Below, in pieces: positions 50,698 to 58,952 of a stretch of DNA of 64,000 nt. This DNA is from a bacterium HR15 (GTDB lineage: Bacteria; Armatimonadota; Fimbriimonadia; Fimbriimonadales; GBS-DC), in contig BEHR01000005.1 in NCBI GenBank assembly GCA_002898555.1, positions 1 through 64,000 of the forward strand. The letters are read 5' to 3'. Both the position numbers and the translations under genes were made by a program. Each line of letters starts with the position of its first letter. Positions within the stretch are counted from its first letter, which is position 1. Below the pieces are notes generated by a model. The model made no database searches. It had not been told where the DNA came from and worked only from the letters and a program-made list of their open reading frames with translations.

Positions 50698-51051
50698 TCA
50701 GCGGCGACTGCCCGCTTTGCGACGCCCACGCGCGCGGCTGGGATGCGTGCCGTTATTGCCCTCGGAGGTGGGCTTCGGCGTGCCGAACCGCTCGCGCAGC
50801 TTGCGTTTCGCACCTGCAATCGTGTACATTTCCTCTTTGAGCAGGCGCTTGATCTCGCGGATAACCTCGATATCTTCGGGGCGATAGCGCCGCTGTCCGC
50901 CCGCTGAGCGGATCGGGCACAGGAACTCGGAGAACTCGCGCTCCCAATAGCGCAGGGTGTGGCTCTCCACCCCTGTCAGATAGCTCGCGACGCTGATCGA
51001 AACAGGTCGCTGCTCAATCGGTAGCTTCTGCTTCTTACTCCGCCTTGGCAT
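50698..51051 (-). CDS. MerR-family transcriptional regulator
   Basis: A 117-residue MerR-type protein. The winged helix is VSIS VASYLTGVESHTLRYWER, followed by the wing GQRRYRPEDIEVIREIKRLL and MYTIAGAKRKLRERFG, typical of the RacA/HspR/MlrA-like short branch that lacks an effector domain. The C-terminus is a disordered, very basic tail (RARGRRKAGSRR). GGAGG lies 6 bases before the ATG. It may control the neighbouring glycosyltransferase gene, which starts 32 bases downstream of its stop, but no operator was identified. Confidence 0.88.
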   Translation of the reverse strand: MPRRSKKQKLPIEQRPVSISVASYLTGVESHTLRYWEREFSEFLCPIRSAGGQRRYRPEDIEVIREIKRLLKEEMYTIAGAKRKLRERFGTPKPTSEGNNGTHPSRARGRRKAGSRR

Positions 51052-51282
51052 GGTAGACCTCCATCAAAGTAGTTGTTGCGAGCCTTTCAGCGCAAGCATG
51101 AAGCCGCTTGCAGAAGGCTCGCAACCGATTATCGGAACTTTTAATGCTTTTCTTTACAGGGAGGTTTCCCCCGCCACCGTACGGCATAATCGCTATCGCG
51201 ACCAGATTGAGACTCCCCGTCTTCAAATTGGAATGGGAATGCTTTTTTACCATTTTGGGGCATTTTTGTCATTCCGAGTGCG
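51052..51282. other. Non-coding region with no recognised element
   Basis: Lies between the MerR gene and a methyltransferase remnant. It contains GTCATTCCGAGTGCGGTGAG near 51270, a sequence type often seen as a dispersed intergenic motif in bacterial genomes. No gene, RNA or terminator was recognised. Confidence 0.4.
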
Positions 51283-51486
51283 GTGAGCATTTTACAAGGC
51301 AATCCGAAAGAAACATGGTATTATTTATCGATGAGTCGCCGATTGCCGTGGTCGGTATCGACAACGGTTCGAAATCCCGCTCGCCTGCGGGACTTTATTA
51401 CTGCTTCCTCAGATCCAGGGGATGTAGTGCTTGATCCCTTCATCGGCACCGGTACAACCGCGGTTGTCGCTCATAGGCTGGAATGA
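51283..51486 (+). pseudogene. C-terminal remnant of a DNA methyltransferase
   Basis: A 67-codon frame whose last about 37 residues (NPARLRDFITASSDPG, then DVVLDPFIGTGTTAVVAHRLE) match the region around the SAM motif FxGxG of beta-class DNA methyltransferases. The conserved continuation (RRFIGID) and the entire catalytic half are missing. The upstream part of the frame is not homologous. Its stop overlaps the start codons of the next gene. This is the third methyltransferase locus in 15 kb and appears to be a leftover of a lost restriction-modification system. Confidence 0.65.
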
Positions 51487-52250
51487 TGAGCACCCAACTG
51501 GCAAAAGCGGACCTGGATTACTTTAAGCGCGGTGCGTGGGAGAACCCACGCTTCTGGAACCGATTAGGCGGTCAGCCCAGCCTGCACGGCAAGAAGGTGC
51601 TGGATCTGGGCTGTGGGCACGGCAGCCTCTGTATCGATATGGCAAAGGCAGGCGCTGCCCGCGTGGTTGGCGTCGATATCAACGCCCGCCTGATCGAATT
51701 CGCCCAGCGCAACCTCGAACTGAACTATCCCGAGCTGGTTGGGCGAGTGGAATTCCACTGCATCCATCTCGCGGAGCTGGACGAGGGCGACTTCGACCTG
51801 ATGACCTCCAAAGACACTTTTGAGCATGTGATGGATTTAGAGGGCGTGTTGCACGAGATGTATAAACGATTCAAGCCCGGCGGCTTGCTCTATGCCGCAA
51901 TAGGTCCCCTGTGGAACAGCCCTTTTGGCGACCATGACCACCTAAAACGGATTTTCGGGGTGAACTTGCCGTGGGCGCACCTCATCGTGCCGCAACGCAC
52001 CGCGATGCGTTGGCTCAGCCGCAAAATGGGGCGCGAGCTGCGTTCTTATCGCGATTTGGGAATGAATATGCTCGCCTTTGCCGATTACAAGCGCATCATC
52101 GAGCAGTCGGGCTTCGAAATACTCTTTTTCAAGCCCAACAACAGTCGCCATCCTGTGCTGCGCCTCTTCGCGCTAATCGCCCGAATCCCCTTCCTAACCG
52201 AGTATTTCACAAACAACCTGTACTGCATTTTGCGTCGTCCGCTGGAGTAA
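51486..52250 (+). CDS. Class I SAM-dependent methyltransferase
   Basis: About 254 residues. The Rossmann SAM-binding motif is VLDLGCGHGSLCIDMAKAGA (motif I), followed by VVGVDINARLIEFAQ (motif II acidic residue) and FDLMTSKDTFEHV with FKPGGLLYAAIG. This is the UbiE/COQ5-like or glycan/lipid-type class, not a DNA methyltransferase. The C-terminal region (MNMLAFADYKRIIEQSGFEI) is typical. Substrate unknown; lipid or polysaccharide methylation is possible. ATG 51486 is chosen over the preceding ATG 51483. It ends 16 bases before the sugar-binding lipoprotein gene, so the two are probably co-transcribed. Confidence 0.85.
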   Translation: MSTQLAKADLDYFKRGAWENPRFWNRLGGQPSLHGKKVLDLGCGHGSLCIDMAKAGAARVVGVDINARLIEFAQRNLELNYPELVGRVEFHCIHLAELDEGDFDLMTSKDTFEHVMDLEGVLHEMYKRFKPGGLLYAAIGPLWNSPFGDHDHLKRIFGVNLPWAHLIVPQRTAMRWLSRKMGRELRSYRDLGMNMLAFADYKRIIEQSGFEILFFKPNNSRHPVLRLFALIARIPFLTEYFTNNLYCILRRPLE

Positions 52251-52266
52251 AGAGGGAGGTTGCGCC

Positions 52267-53583
52267 ATGCAAAGAGCGGACTGGTGGAAGGACGGTGGGG
52301 TGGGGCTTGCTCTGTTAATGTTAGGTGGATGTGCCGGGCGGTTTGAACGGCGCGATGGGCGTACCGTGCTGCGTGTCTGGAGCATGTGGGCAGGTGATGA
52401 AGAAAAAGTGTTTCAAGGCGTGGTTGACTACTACAATCGTGTCCAGAATCGTGTCTATCTGGAGAACTTGGGCGCGGTGGAGGATACGAAGATTATTCGC
52501 TCGATAGTGGCGGGTGCGCCCCCAGACTTTTTCACCTTGCGCGAGCCGGGCTACCTTGCACCATTGGCTGCCAACAACGCTTTGCTGCCACTGGATGATT
52601 GGTTCCGCGAATCGGGCTTGCGCGAGTCGGATTTCGTGCCCGCATCGCTGGAGCAGGGGCGCTATCGCGGACGGCTCTACTCGATGCCTTATCTACTGGA
52701 TGCGCAGGCGTTATTCTGGAACCCCGAACTGTTTCGGAAGGCTGGTTTGCCCCCCAATCGCCCGCCGCGTACGCTGGAGCAGATGCTGGACTACGCCCGC
52801 CAGCTGACCCAGCGCGACGCCACCGGTGAGATTCGCGTGCTGGGTATCCGTCCGCCGGAACTCATTTACATTATTGGAGCGTTCGGAGGGCAGTTTGTGG
52901 ATCCCGTTACGGGCGCGATAACAGCAGACCACCCCGTGAATCTGGAGGCGGCACGCTACTATCGCGCTTTGATCGAGGCGATGGGTGGTGGCAAGCGTGT
53001 GATGGCGTTCACCGCAGGCTTCGGCAACGAACAGGGCACCAACAATCCCTTCTTCCTGGGCAAAATTGCGATGATGTTCAACGGGCAGTGGAACCCGTAC
53101 TGGTTCCAGAAGTATGCTCCGCATGTGCCCTATGATGTGGCGCCTCTGCCTCATCCTGCTCGTCATCCGGAGCGGCAACGCCCCACCTGGATCGGGCAAA
53201 ACATGTTCTGCATCCCGCGGGAATCGAAGCACCCGCGCGCAGCTTGGGAGTTCTTCGTCTGGATGCAGAGCGAGGAGGCCCAGGTATTGTTTGCCGAGAC
53301 GATGCACGGCATCCCGAATATTCGGCGCGTGCTGAAAAACCCACGCTTACGCACCGTGCGCTCACCCGACGAAATCTGGAAGCGCGGCTACGCGAAGTTT
53401 CTCGATCTGGTGGACAGCCCGAATGCCCGCTTCTTCCCTACCACACCCGTCGCCACGCTCTACCTGCACGAATTGGCAACCGCGCAAGATTTCATCATCA
53501 GCGGACACAAAACAGCCGAGCAAGCATTACACGATGTGCAGCAGCGTGTCGCCGCCGAATATCGACGATGGGCATATCGCTAA
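52267..53583 (+). CDS. ABC transporter sugar-binding lipoprotein (family 1)
   Basis: A 438-residue extracellular solute-binding protein. The N-terminal lipobox is LGGC after a short hydrophobic segment. The fold is recognisable from VWSMWAGDEEKVFQGVVDYYN, APPDFFTLREPGYLAPLAAN, PYLLDAQALFWNPELFRKAGL and IAMMFNGQWNPYW. Relatives bind oligosaccharides or sugars and hand them to an ABC permease. No permease or ATPase genes are nearby, so it is an orphan binding protein. GGGAGG lies 7 bases before the ATG. The GH84 glycosidase and GntR regulator a few kb away would fit amino-sugar use, but the link is speculative. Confidence 0.9.
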   Translation: MQRADWWKDGGVGLALLMLGGCAGRFERRDGRTVLRVWSMWAGDEEKVFQGVVDYYNRVQNRVYLENLGAVEDTKIIRSIVAGAPPDFFTLREPGYLAPLAANNALLPLDDWFRESGLRESDFVPASLEQGRYRGRLYSMPYLLDAQALFWNPELFRKAGLPPNRPPRTLEQMLDYARQLTQRDATGEIRVLGIRPPELIYIIGAFGGQFVDPVTGAITADHPVNLEAARYYRALIEAMGGGKRVMAFTAGFGNEQGTNNPFFLGKIAMMFNGQWNPYWFQKYAPHVPYDVAPLPHPARHPERQRPTWIGQNMFCIPRESKHPRAAWEFFVWMQSEEAQVLFAETMHGIPNIRRVLKNPRLRTVRSPDEIWKRGYAKFLDLVDSPNARFFPTTPVATLYLHELATAQDFIISGHKTAEQALHDVQQRVAAEYRRWAYR

Positions 53584-53621
53584 CAGGGTTTCCATAGGCA
53601 GAGGGGGTAGCTATAGAAAGC

Positions 53622-53660
53622 GAAAAAAGTCGGTTCCCCCTCGCACGCAAGGGGGAACCT
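53622..53660 (-). terminator. Rho-independent terminator after the second prepilin gene
   Basis: On the minus strand AGGTTCCCCC pairs with GGGGGAACC around TTGCGTGCGA and is followed by GACTTTTTT. Same core as the terminators at 15661 and 26109. Confidence 0.8.
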
Positions 53661-53716
53661 GGGGGAGGGGATGCAGCATGAGGTCGCAGCCCCTCTGTCG
53701 GGGGTGATTGAGCGGT

Positions 53717-54460
53717 TTATGGATTGTTTTCCTTCATCGGGTCGTACCAGTCGCGTAGGGGTGGATTGCCAGGGATCTGTCGCCATGTGTCGCTAAACAC
53801 ATGCCATTTAGCATGCCCATCCACAAACACATAGTTCGCCCCACCGTTATGCCGTCGAATGGCTAAGGTGGTCGGCTCGCTTCGCGTGGCGTCCCACATC
53901 ATCATGTTCATCTGATTATCCGCCACGCGCGGCGGCGTGCCCCAATACATCGGCATAAAGTGGTCCCCCTCAATCAGCATGCCGGTTCGGCTATTGCGCT
54001 CCGCCAACTCGGCTACATAGATGCATTGGGCAGGGCTAACCACCGCTGCCAATGGGAAGGGGCGCGGGTTCATGGGATTACCATACGGTGGATGGAACGG
54101 GTCCAAGTAGGCGTTGAAGCCATAAGAAGTGGGGCGCGGTGGATCCTCGTTCCATGCCGGACTATTATCCGATGGGCAGCGATGCAACAACTTAGTGCGC
54201 ACATAGGGCTGAACCTGGTCGATCCAGGATGTGGGTATGTTAGACCCTGGATGGTGCATACGCACACTGGGCATCAGCTCGTCCCAGTCTTGAATGTACA
54301 TTGCCACCGCCAGCCCTATCTGGCGACAGTTGGACAGGCATTGCGTTTGGCGTGCCTTCTCGCGTGCCTGCGTAAAAACGGGAAAGAGGATCGCCGCCAG
54401 TATCGCAATAATCGCGATCACGACCAGCAACTCTATCAATGTGAACCCTTTGCCTCGCAT
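53717..54460 (-). CDS. DUF1559 prepilin-like protein
   Basis: A 247-residue prepilin-like protein of the same family as the one at 14831. The leader is MRGKG, followed by [19 protein letters not shown] and [13 protein letters not shown]. The C-terminal domain contains the H-x-DG element ([12 protein letters not shown]) near the end. GGAGGAA lies 6 bases before ATG 54460, and the upstream in-frame extension is rejected for lack of a leader. Transcription ends at the hairpin at 53622. It is solitary, with no pilus assembly genes. Confidence 0.93.
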   Translation of the reverse strand: MRGKGFTLIELLVVIAIIAILAAILFPVFTQAREKARQTQCLSNCRQIGLAVAMYIQDWDELMPSVRMHHPGSNIPTSWIDQVQPYVRTKLLHRCPSDNSPAWNEDPPRPTSYGFNAYLDPFHPPYGNPMNPRPFPLAAVVSPAQCIYVAELAERNSRTGMLIEGDHFMPMYWGTPPRVADNQMNMMMWDATRSEPTTLAIRRHNGGANYVFVDGHAKWHVFSDTWRQIPGNPPLRDWYDPMKENNP

Positions 54461-54592
54461 GATGTTCCTCCTCTGTCTGAAGTGTTGCCTCCGATGATTG
54501 GACGCCGACGACGGCGCCCACATACAGCGCTACGCTATGCGAACGGCTTCCGAAGCCGCCCGATATGAGATTTTTTTCAAGGTAAAAGTTGC

Positions 54593-54952
54593 TCAGAGGG
54601 CGCGAGGCGGTGGGTCACGGGGTGCAACAGAACGAGAGATAGGGGAGAGAACGAACGGATGATAGCCAGCAAAAAGCATTAGAGGGGCGGGCACAAGCAG
54701 CGGCTCATGGTGCGCCCAACGCGGCATGCTGAAGCCTGCTGCGACCTGCTGCGCTGCACGATCACACGGGTTGAGAGTGACCGTGTTTGCCACTCCTGAA
54801 TCGACACGGGCACAGCAGCACTGATCACCACCTGCGCAGTCACGACAGAAGCAGCCCGAATGATGGGACATTTGCGCCTTTTGATAGGGGATAGGCGCAA
54901 AGGCGTTAAACCCTCCGATGACCAGCGCTATCCATAGTGCCCAGCGTTTCAT
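54593..54952 (-). CDS. Small cysteine-rich exported protein, unknown function
   Basis: About 119 residues from ATG 54952. It has a short basic start and one hydrophobic segment (MKRWALWIALVIGGFNAFA), then a His/Cys cluster (SHHSGCFCRDCAGGDQCCC) that suggests metal binding, and a Pro/Leu-rich C-terminus with a second hydrophobic stretch (LLVPAPLMLFAGYHPF). The longer ORF upstream lacks a ribosome site. A TATCAT-like box lies upstream, and ACCCGAAAGAGGTCA, also found before the PEP-CTERM gene, lies at 55038-55052. No family recognised. Confidence 0.55.
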   Translation of the reverse strand: MKRWALWIALVIGGFNAFAPIPYQKAQMSHHSGCFCRDCAGGDQCCCARVDSGVANTVTLNPCDRAAQQVAAGFSMPRWAHHEPLLVPAPLMLFAGYHPFVLSPISRSVAPRDPPPRAL

Positions 54953-55301
54953 TTCTGTTCCATTTAGAACGAAGCAATCATGCTCTGCGTTCCCTCTACA
55001 CCCTCCATGATACCCTAATCGGCATGAAAAAATCAAGTGACCTCTTTCGGGTGAATCGCCTTTATTGATAGACACAGAAGAGCGCTATTCGGCTCCTTCT
55101 GGACTACCTTTCGGCTTCCGCGATCTGCTTCGGGGTAGCCCAAAATTTTCTTTTTCGGGGTACCCGTCTGGGTCAAAGAAAAAGTTTCATCGGTCGGGGC
55201 TTGCCTTGGCAGGAGAAGGGCGCAAAATCCCGTATCTTTACAGGGGTCTAAAGCGTCCGAGAGAGTGTATCATGGGAAGGCAGATGCAAGGAGGCGAAGC
55301 G
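54953..55301. other. Intergenic region with repeat and motif
   Basis: Between the divergent Cys-rich gene and the CBS-GGDEF gene. Contents: the 15-base motif ACCCGAAAGAGGTCA (minus strand, 55038-55052), an inverted copy of the modular repeat (55138-55192), and a possible TATCAT -10 box at 55268-55273 for the CBS-GGDEF gene. No further gene recognised. Confidence 0.5.
55138..55192 (-). repeat. Intergenic modular repeat, locus C
   Basis: On the minus strand: GAAACTTTTTCTTTGACC, then CAGACGGGTACCCCG, then AAAAAGAAAATTTTGGGC. It shares the GACCCAGACGGGTACCCCG core with 5142-5165 and the T-rich flank with both other loci, but in the opposite orientation. Confidence 0.75.
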
Positions 55302-56663
55302 GTGAACTCGCGGGCACTGATGGTGGTGGAAGGGCAACCTCCCTTCTATAGCAAAGGAGTGGACCACCTTCTGGCGCCGCGCGCGGAGCGCGAGCCGCTT
55401 ATGCGAACGATTGCCCATCTGGTGAAACCTGTCCGGGTTTGGGTCAACCCCGATCACACTGTGGAGACCGCGCTCATCTTGTTGCGTGGGCACGGGTTAA
55501 GTGGATTGCTCGTAATGGAAGGCGCAGAGGTGCGCGGCGTTGTTGAGGCGCCGCAGCTTCTGGGCGCACGCCTTGAACAGCCTGTCCGTGACCTGTTGCA
55601 GACCGAGATTCCGGTGCTTTCGCCCGATACTCCTCTCAAGGTCGCTGCCGAATGGTTCATGCAGCATCATCGGACCGTGCTGCCTGTAGCGCAGGAGGGT
55701 CATCTGGTCGGGTTGCTCACCGTGTTCGATTTGTTGCCTGAGATCGGACGGAGCTATGACCCGATGACAGGCTTGCCCTGGTCGGATTTTCTGCGCGAAT
55801 GGAGCATCGAGCAACTGGCTGCAGGGCGCGAGATCACCGTGATTTTTTTCGATCTGGACAACTTCGGCATGTTCAACAAGCGTTATGGGCATCTGGTGGG
55901 CGATGAAGTGCTGCGGCGTGTGGCTCAAATTATGAAAGAGGAGATCGATCCCGACACGGAGGTGGTCTGTCGCTGGGGTGGCGACGAGTTCGCGATTGCT
56001 ACCCTGCGTCGGCGTGAGGAGGCAGGACTCTTGGCGCACCACATCAGCCGCCAGATCGCCGCTATCCAGTTGCCCGATGTGGACACCCCTGTCATGGTGT
56101 CCTATGGTTATCAAGGTGGCAAGCGCACGCGCGAGCGCGAGCAAGTTCACTACGCAGCGACCGTGGATAACCTGATTAACCTTGCCAGTCAAGAATGCTT
56201 GCTCATGAAGGGTGCGCAAGGGCGGGCGCAAGGGGCACAGCTGGCTCTCCCCATGCAGGCGGTGACGGAGTCGCGCCCCGCGGAACGGCGTATCCGCATC
56301 CAAACGGTGAGCTACGAGCGAGAAGGCAGACGCGCCCGTGCCCGAGTCTATCTGCAGATGGACAGTACCCCGCTTAGCGGCACGGCAGAAGGCGAGGCGA
56401 ACCTTCCTCGTCTGGTGGCGGAAGCAACCCTGAATGCCCTGCGCCGCGCGTTGCCTACCCCGATTGCCATTACCCTGTTGAGTATCACCGAGACAACTAT
56501 CGACACGGGGTATACCATCGTGAGCGCGGTGCTGCTGTGGGAATCGGAGGGGGTACAGCAAGAACTGGTGGGCAGCGCGTTTTTGCGCGAGGATGCCCCA
56601 CGCTCGGTCGCTGCCGCCGTGCTGGACGCCCTCAATCGCCCTATCGCCCATGTGCTAAGGTAG
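55302..56663 (+). CDS. CBS-pair GGDEF protein, probable diguanylate cyclase
   Basis: About 453 residues from GTG 55302, chosen for the AAGGAGG 7 bases upstream. A pair of CBS-like domains occupies about residues 40-150 (VNPDHTVETALILLRGHGLSGLLVME; LVGLLTVFDLL). The GGDEF domain spans about 150-290, with FFDLDNFGMFNKRYGHLVGDE and an intact RWGGDEF (226-230). The feedback I-site RxxD is absent, so product inhibition is not expected. The last about 150 residues form a separate domain (RIRIQTVSYEREGRRARAR, then EATLNALRRALP and AVLDALNRPIA) that I cannot name. Probably makes c-di-GMP in response to an adenosine ligand at the CBS pair. Confidence 0.85.
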   Translation: MNSRALMVVEGQPPFYSKGVDHLLAPRAEREPLMRTIAHLVKPVRVWVNPDHTVETALILLRGHGLSGLLVMEGAEVRGVVEAPQLLGARLEQPVRDLLQTEIPVLSPDTPLKVAAEWFMQHHRTVLPVAQEGHLVGLLTVFDLLPEIGRSYDPMTGLPWSDFLREWSIEQLAAGREITVIFFDLDNFGMFNKRYGHLVGDEVLRRVAQIMKEEIDPDTEVVCRWGGDEFAIATLRRREEAGLLAHHISRQIAAIQLPDVDTPVMVSYGYQGGKRTREREQVHYAATVDNLINLASQECLLMKGAQGRAQGAQLALPMQAVTESRPAERRIRIQTVSYEREGRRARARVYLQMDSTPLSGTAEGEANLPRLVAEATLNALRRALPTPIAITLLSITETTIDTGYTIVSAVLLWESEGVQQELVGSAFLREDAPRSVAAAVLDALNRPIAHVLR

Positions 56664-56752
56664 CGACTGCCTTCCGGAGAACGAAGCTCCCTGCCAAGCT
56701 GTTGACTTTTCAGCTCACCCACCAGAGAGGGCTTGAATCTCTCAAAGAGAGG

Positions 56753-56758
56753 TATACT
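56753..56758 (+). promoter_or_regulatory. -10 element of tpx
   Basis: TATACT 24 bases before the tpx ATG, which also has AGGAGGAGG upstream. A TTGAAT at 56733-56738 is only 14 bases away, too close for a good -35. Confidence 0.45.
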
Positions 56759-56782
56759 CTACAGCATAGGAGGAGGACGGAA

Positions 56783-57295
56783 ATGGAGCGAGTGAATGCG
56801 GTGACCTTTAAGGGAACCCCTCTGACACTGGTCGGACCCGAACTGAAGCCGGGCGACCCTGCCCCAGACGCGACCTTGGTCACACAAGATCTGCAAACCG
56901 TCCGTCTGAAGGATTACTTCGGTAAGGTGCTGCTGATTAGTGTCGTGCCTTCCCTGGACACAGGTGTTTGCGCGGCGCAGACTCGTCGATTCAACGAGGA
57001 AGCCAGTCGCCTGCCCGATAGCGTGCGGGTGCTGACCGTCAGCATGGATCTGCCCTTCGCCCAGAAACGCTTCTGTGGGGAGGCAGACATCGACAAAATA
57101 GAGGTGCTTTCTGACCATCGGGAAGCGTCTTTCGGACAAGCGTATGGCACGCTGGTTAAAGAGCTGCGCATCGAGACACGCGCGGTGTTTGTCCTCGATC
57201 CATCAGGCACGATCCGCTATGTAGAGTATGTGCCCGAAATCACCCAGCATCCGAACTACGAGGCAGCACTGAATGCGGTGCGTGCCCTGCTGTGA
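56783..57295 (+). CDS. tpx: Thiol peroxidase
   Basis: A 170-residue atypical 2-Cys peroxiredoxin that reduces peroxides with thioredoxin. The peroxidatic cysteine is C63 in SLDTGVCAAQTR, and the resolving cysteine is C98 in FAQKRFCGE. The N-terminal FKGTPLTLVGPELKPGDPAPD and C-terminal FVLDPSGTIRYVEYVPEITQHPNYEAAL are typical of Tpx. A long upstream ORF extension is rejected, as AGGAGGAGG lies just before ATG 56783. Probably monocistronic. Confidence 0.96.
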   Translation: MERVNAVTFKGTPLTLVGPELKPGDPAPDATLVTQDLQTVRLKDYFGKVLLISVVPSLDTGVCAAQTRRFNEEASRLPDSVRVLTVSMDLPFAQKRFCGEADIDKIEVLSDHREASFGQAYGTLVKELRIETRAVFVLDPSGTIRYVEYVPEITQHPNYEAALNAVRALL

Positions 57296-57328
57296 GGCTT
57301 GCCCCAACGAATCGAGGGAAAATAGACG

Positions 57329-58933
57329 ATGCGCTGGCTTCCTGTACCGCATGAGGTAACGACAACCGGCGAACGGCTCCCGTTTGCCGGTTGTCATTCA
57401 GTAAAGTATCCGCCTGGCTGGGAGGCGTCTGTGCGACCCCTGGTCGCGCTGGGCGAGGCATACGGTGGCTGGACGGCATTCATAGACCATGCGCCTGATC
57501 TGCCCGATCAAGGCTACCGGCTGCAGGTGGAGAATGCCCGCATTCGCATCGCGGCAGGCTCGCCGCGTGCCGCCTTCTACGCATGCCAGACGCTGCTGCA
57601 AGCATGGGATGGGAAATCGCTACCCCTGATGCAGGTCACCGATCAGCCCGATTTGGCATGGCGCGGTATCGTGGAGGGGTTCTATGGCGTGCCATGGAAA
57701 CATAGCGCGCGCCTGCGAATGATGGAGTTTATGGGACAAGTGAAGATGAATATCTATCTCTATGCGCCCAAGGATGACCCCTTCCATCGCGAACATTGGC
57801 GCGAACCCTATCCCCCAGAGGAAGCGGAACGACTTCAGGAGCTGATCAACGCTGCACACGAGAACTTTATTGAGTTTGTGTTCTGCATCAGCCCAGGGCT
57901 GTCGATGGTCTACTCCGACCCGGCAGAATTCGATCGACTGACCGACAAGGTGGACGCGGTGCGCCGGATGGGCGTGCGCAGCTTTGGACTCCTGCTGGAC
58001 GATATCCCAGAGCAGCTGGTTCACCCCGCCGATAAACACACCTACCACTCGTTAGCCCAGGCGCACGCTGACCTTGCCAATCGGCTCCATCGCTGGCTAA
58101 AAGAGCGCAACGAGCAGGCGTGGCTGATTGTATGCCCCACTTTCTATCACAATCTGGGCGAGCCACCCTATATAGGCGAACTGGGTGAACTTACAGAACC
58201 AGGTATCTCCATTATGTGGACGGGCAAGAAGGTTGTCTCGCGCGAAATCACCGCAGAGGAAGCAGAACTGTTCAGCCTCGCTATCCGACGCAAGCCCTTT
58301 GTGTGGGATAACTACCCTGTGAATGACTATGAACCGAGCCGCCTGTTGATGGGACCCATCACCGGGCGAGACCACGCGACCCTACAGTACCTGGAAGCGC
58401 TTGTCTCTAACCCAATGAATCAGGCGGAAGCATCGCGCGTAGCACTGGGCACCTATGCCGACCTGCTCTGGAACGCTGATGCCTATGACCCCCAGCGTAG
58501 TTGGAAAGCATCTGTGGCTCATTTGGTAGGCGAGGAGGCAGCACCCGTCATGCTGGAGTTTTGCCAAGAGAATCTCTGGTCACGCCACTGGAAAGCAGAG
58601 CCGCCCGCTTTCGTGAAAGCGCTCGAAGAATGGCAAATGAGCGGTGATGTAGAACCGCTGCGCACCGAACTGGAACGACTGAATAGCCTACCCATACGCC
58701 TACGCCAGGCGGTGAAAAATGAAGGATTAATCGAAGAGATTGAACCCTGGCTGGAACGGATGGAACAAATTACCGCGGTCGGACTACAACTGGTTGACCA
58801 GCTCGAGGAAGAGAACGAGGTGGAATATGCCCTGATTCGGGCTGAGCTGGATGCTGTACGCGCAAACGAAGCGATTGTGTGCGATGGCTGGATCGAACGC
58901 TGGATCCGAGAAGTGCTGGAGGAGGCAGAATAA
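57329..58933 (+). CDS. GH84 family beta-N-acetylglucosaminidase
   Basis: A 534-residue glycoside hydrolase of family 84, the bacterial O-GlcNAcase or hyaluronidase-like class. The N-terminal beta/alpha domain precedes the catalytic barrel from about residue 108 (LAWRGIVEGFYGVPWKH, MNIYLYAPKDDPFHR). The substrate-assisted catalytic pair is D225-D226 in FGLLLDDIPEQL. The VWDNYPVNDYEPSR segment is also conserved. The C-terminal part is helical. No signal peptide, so a cytoplasmic enzyme acting on GlcNAc-containing oligosaccharides is suggested. Followed by the DnaA-box region. Confidence 0.92.
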   Translation: MRWLPVPHEVTTTGERLPFAGCHSVKYPPGWEASVRPLVALGEAYGGWTAFIDHAPDLPDQGYRLQVENARIRIAAGSPRAAFYACQTLLQAWDGKSLPLMQVTDQPDLAWRGIVEGFYGVPWKHSARLRMMEFMGQVKMNIYLYAPKDDPFHREHWREPYPPEEAERLQELINAAHENFIEFVFCISPGLSMVYSDPAEFDRLTDKVDAVRRMGVRSFGLLLDDIPEQLVHPADKHTYHSLAQAHADLANRLHRWLKERNEQAWLIVCPTFYHNLGEPPYIGELGELTEPGISIMWTGKKVVSREITAEEAELFSLAIRRKPFVWDNYPVNDYEPSRLLMGPITGRDHATLQYLEALVSNPMNQAEASRVALGTYADLLWNADAYDPQRSWKASVAHLVGEEAAPVMLEFCQENLWSRHWKAEPPAFVKALEEWQMSGDVEPLRTELERLNSLPIRLRQAVKNEGLIEEIEPWLERMEQITAVGLQLVDQLEEENEVEYALIRAELDAVRANEAIVCDGWIERWIREVLEEAE

Positions 58934-58952
58934 TTTGCTCGCCAGCAAGGAG

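Noticed and set aside
54540-54560. Hairpin CGGCTTCCGAAGCCG as a terminator for the Cys-rich gene
   Set aside because: The stem is good, but no T-run follows it on the minus strand.
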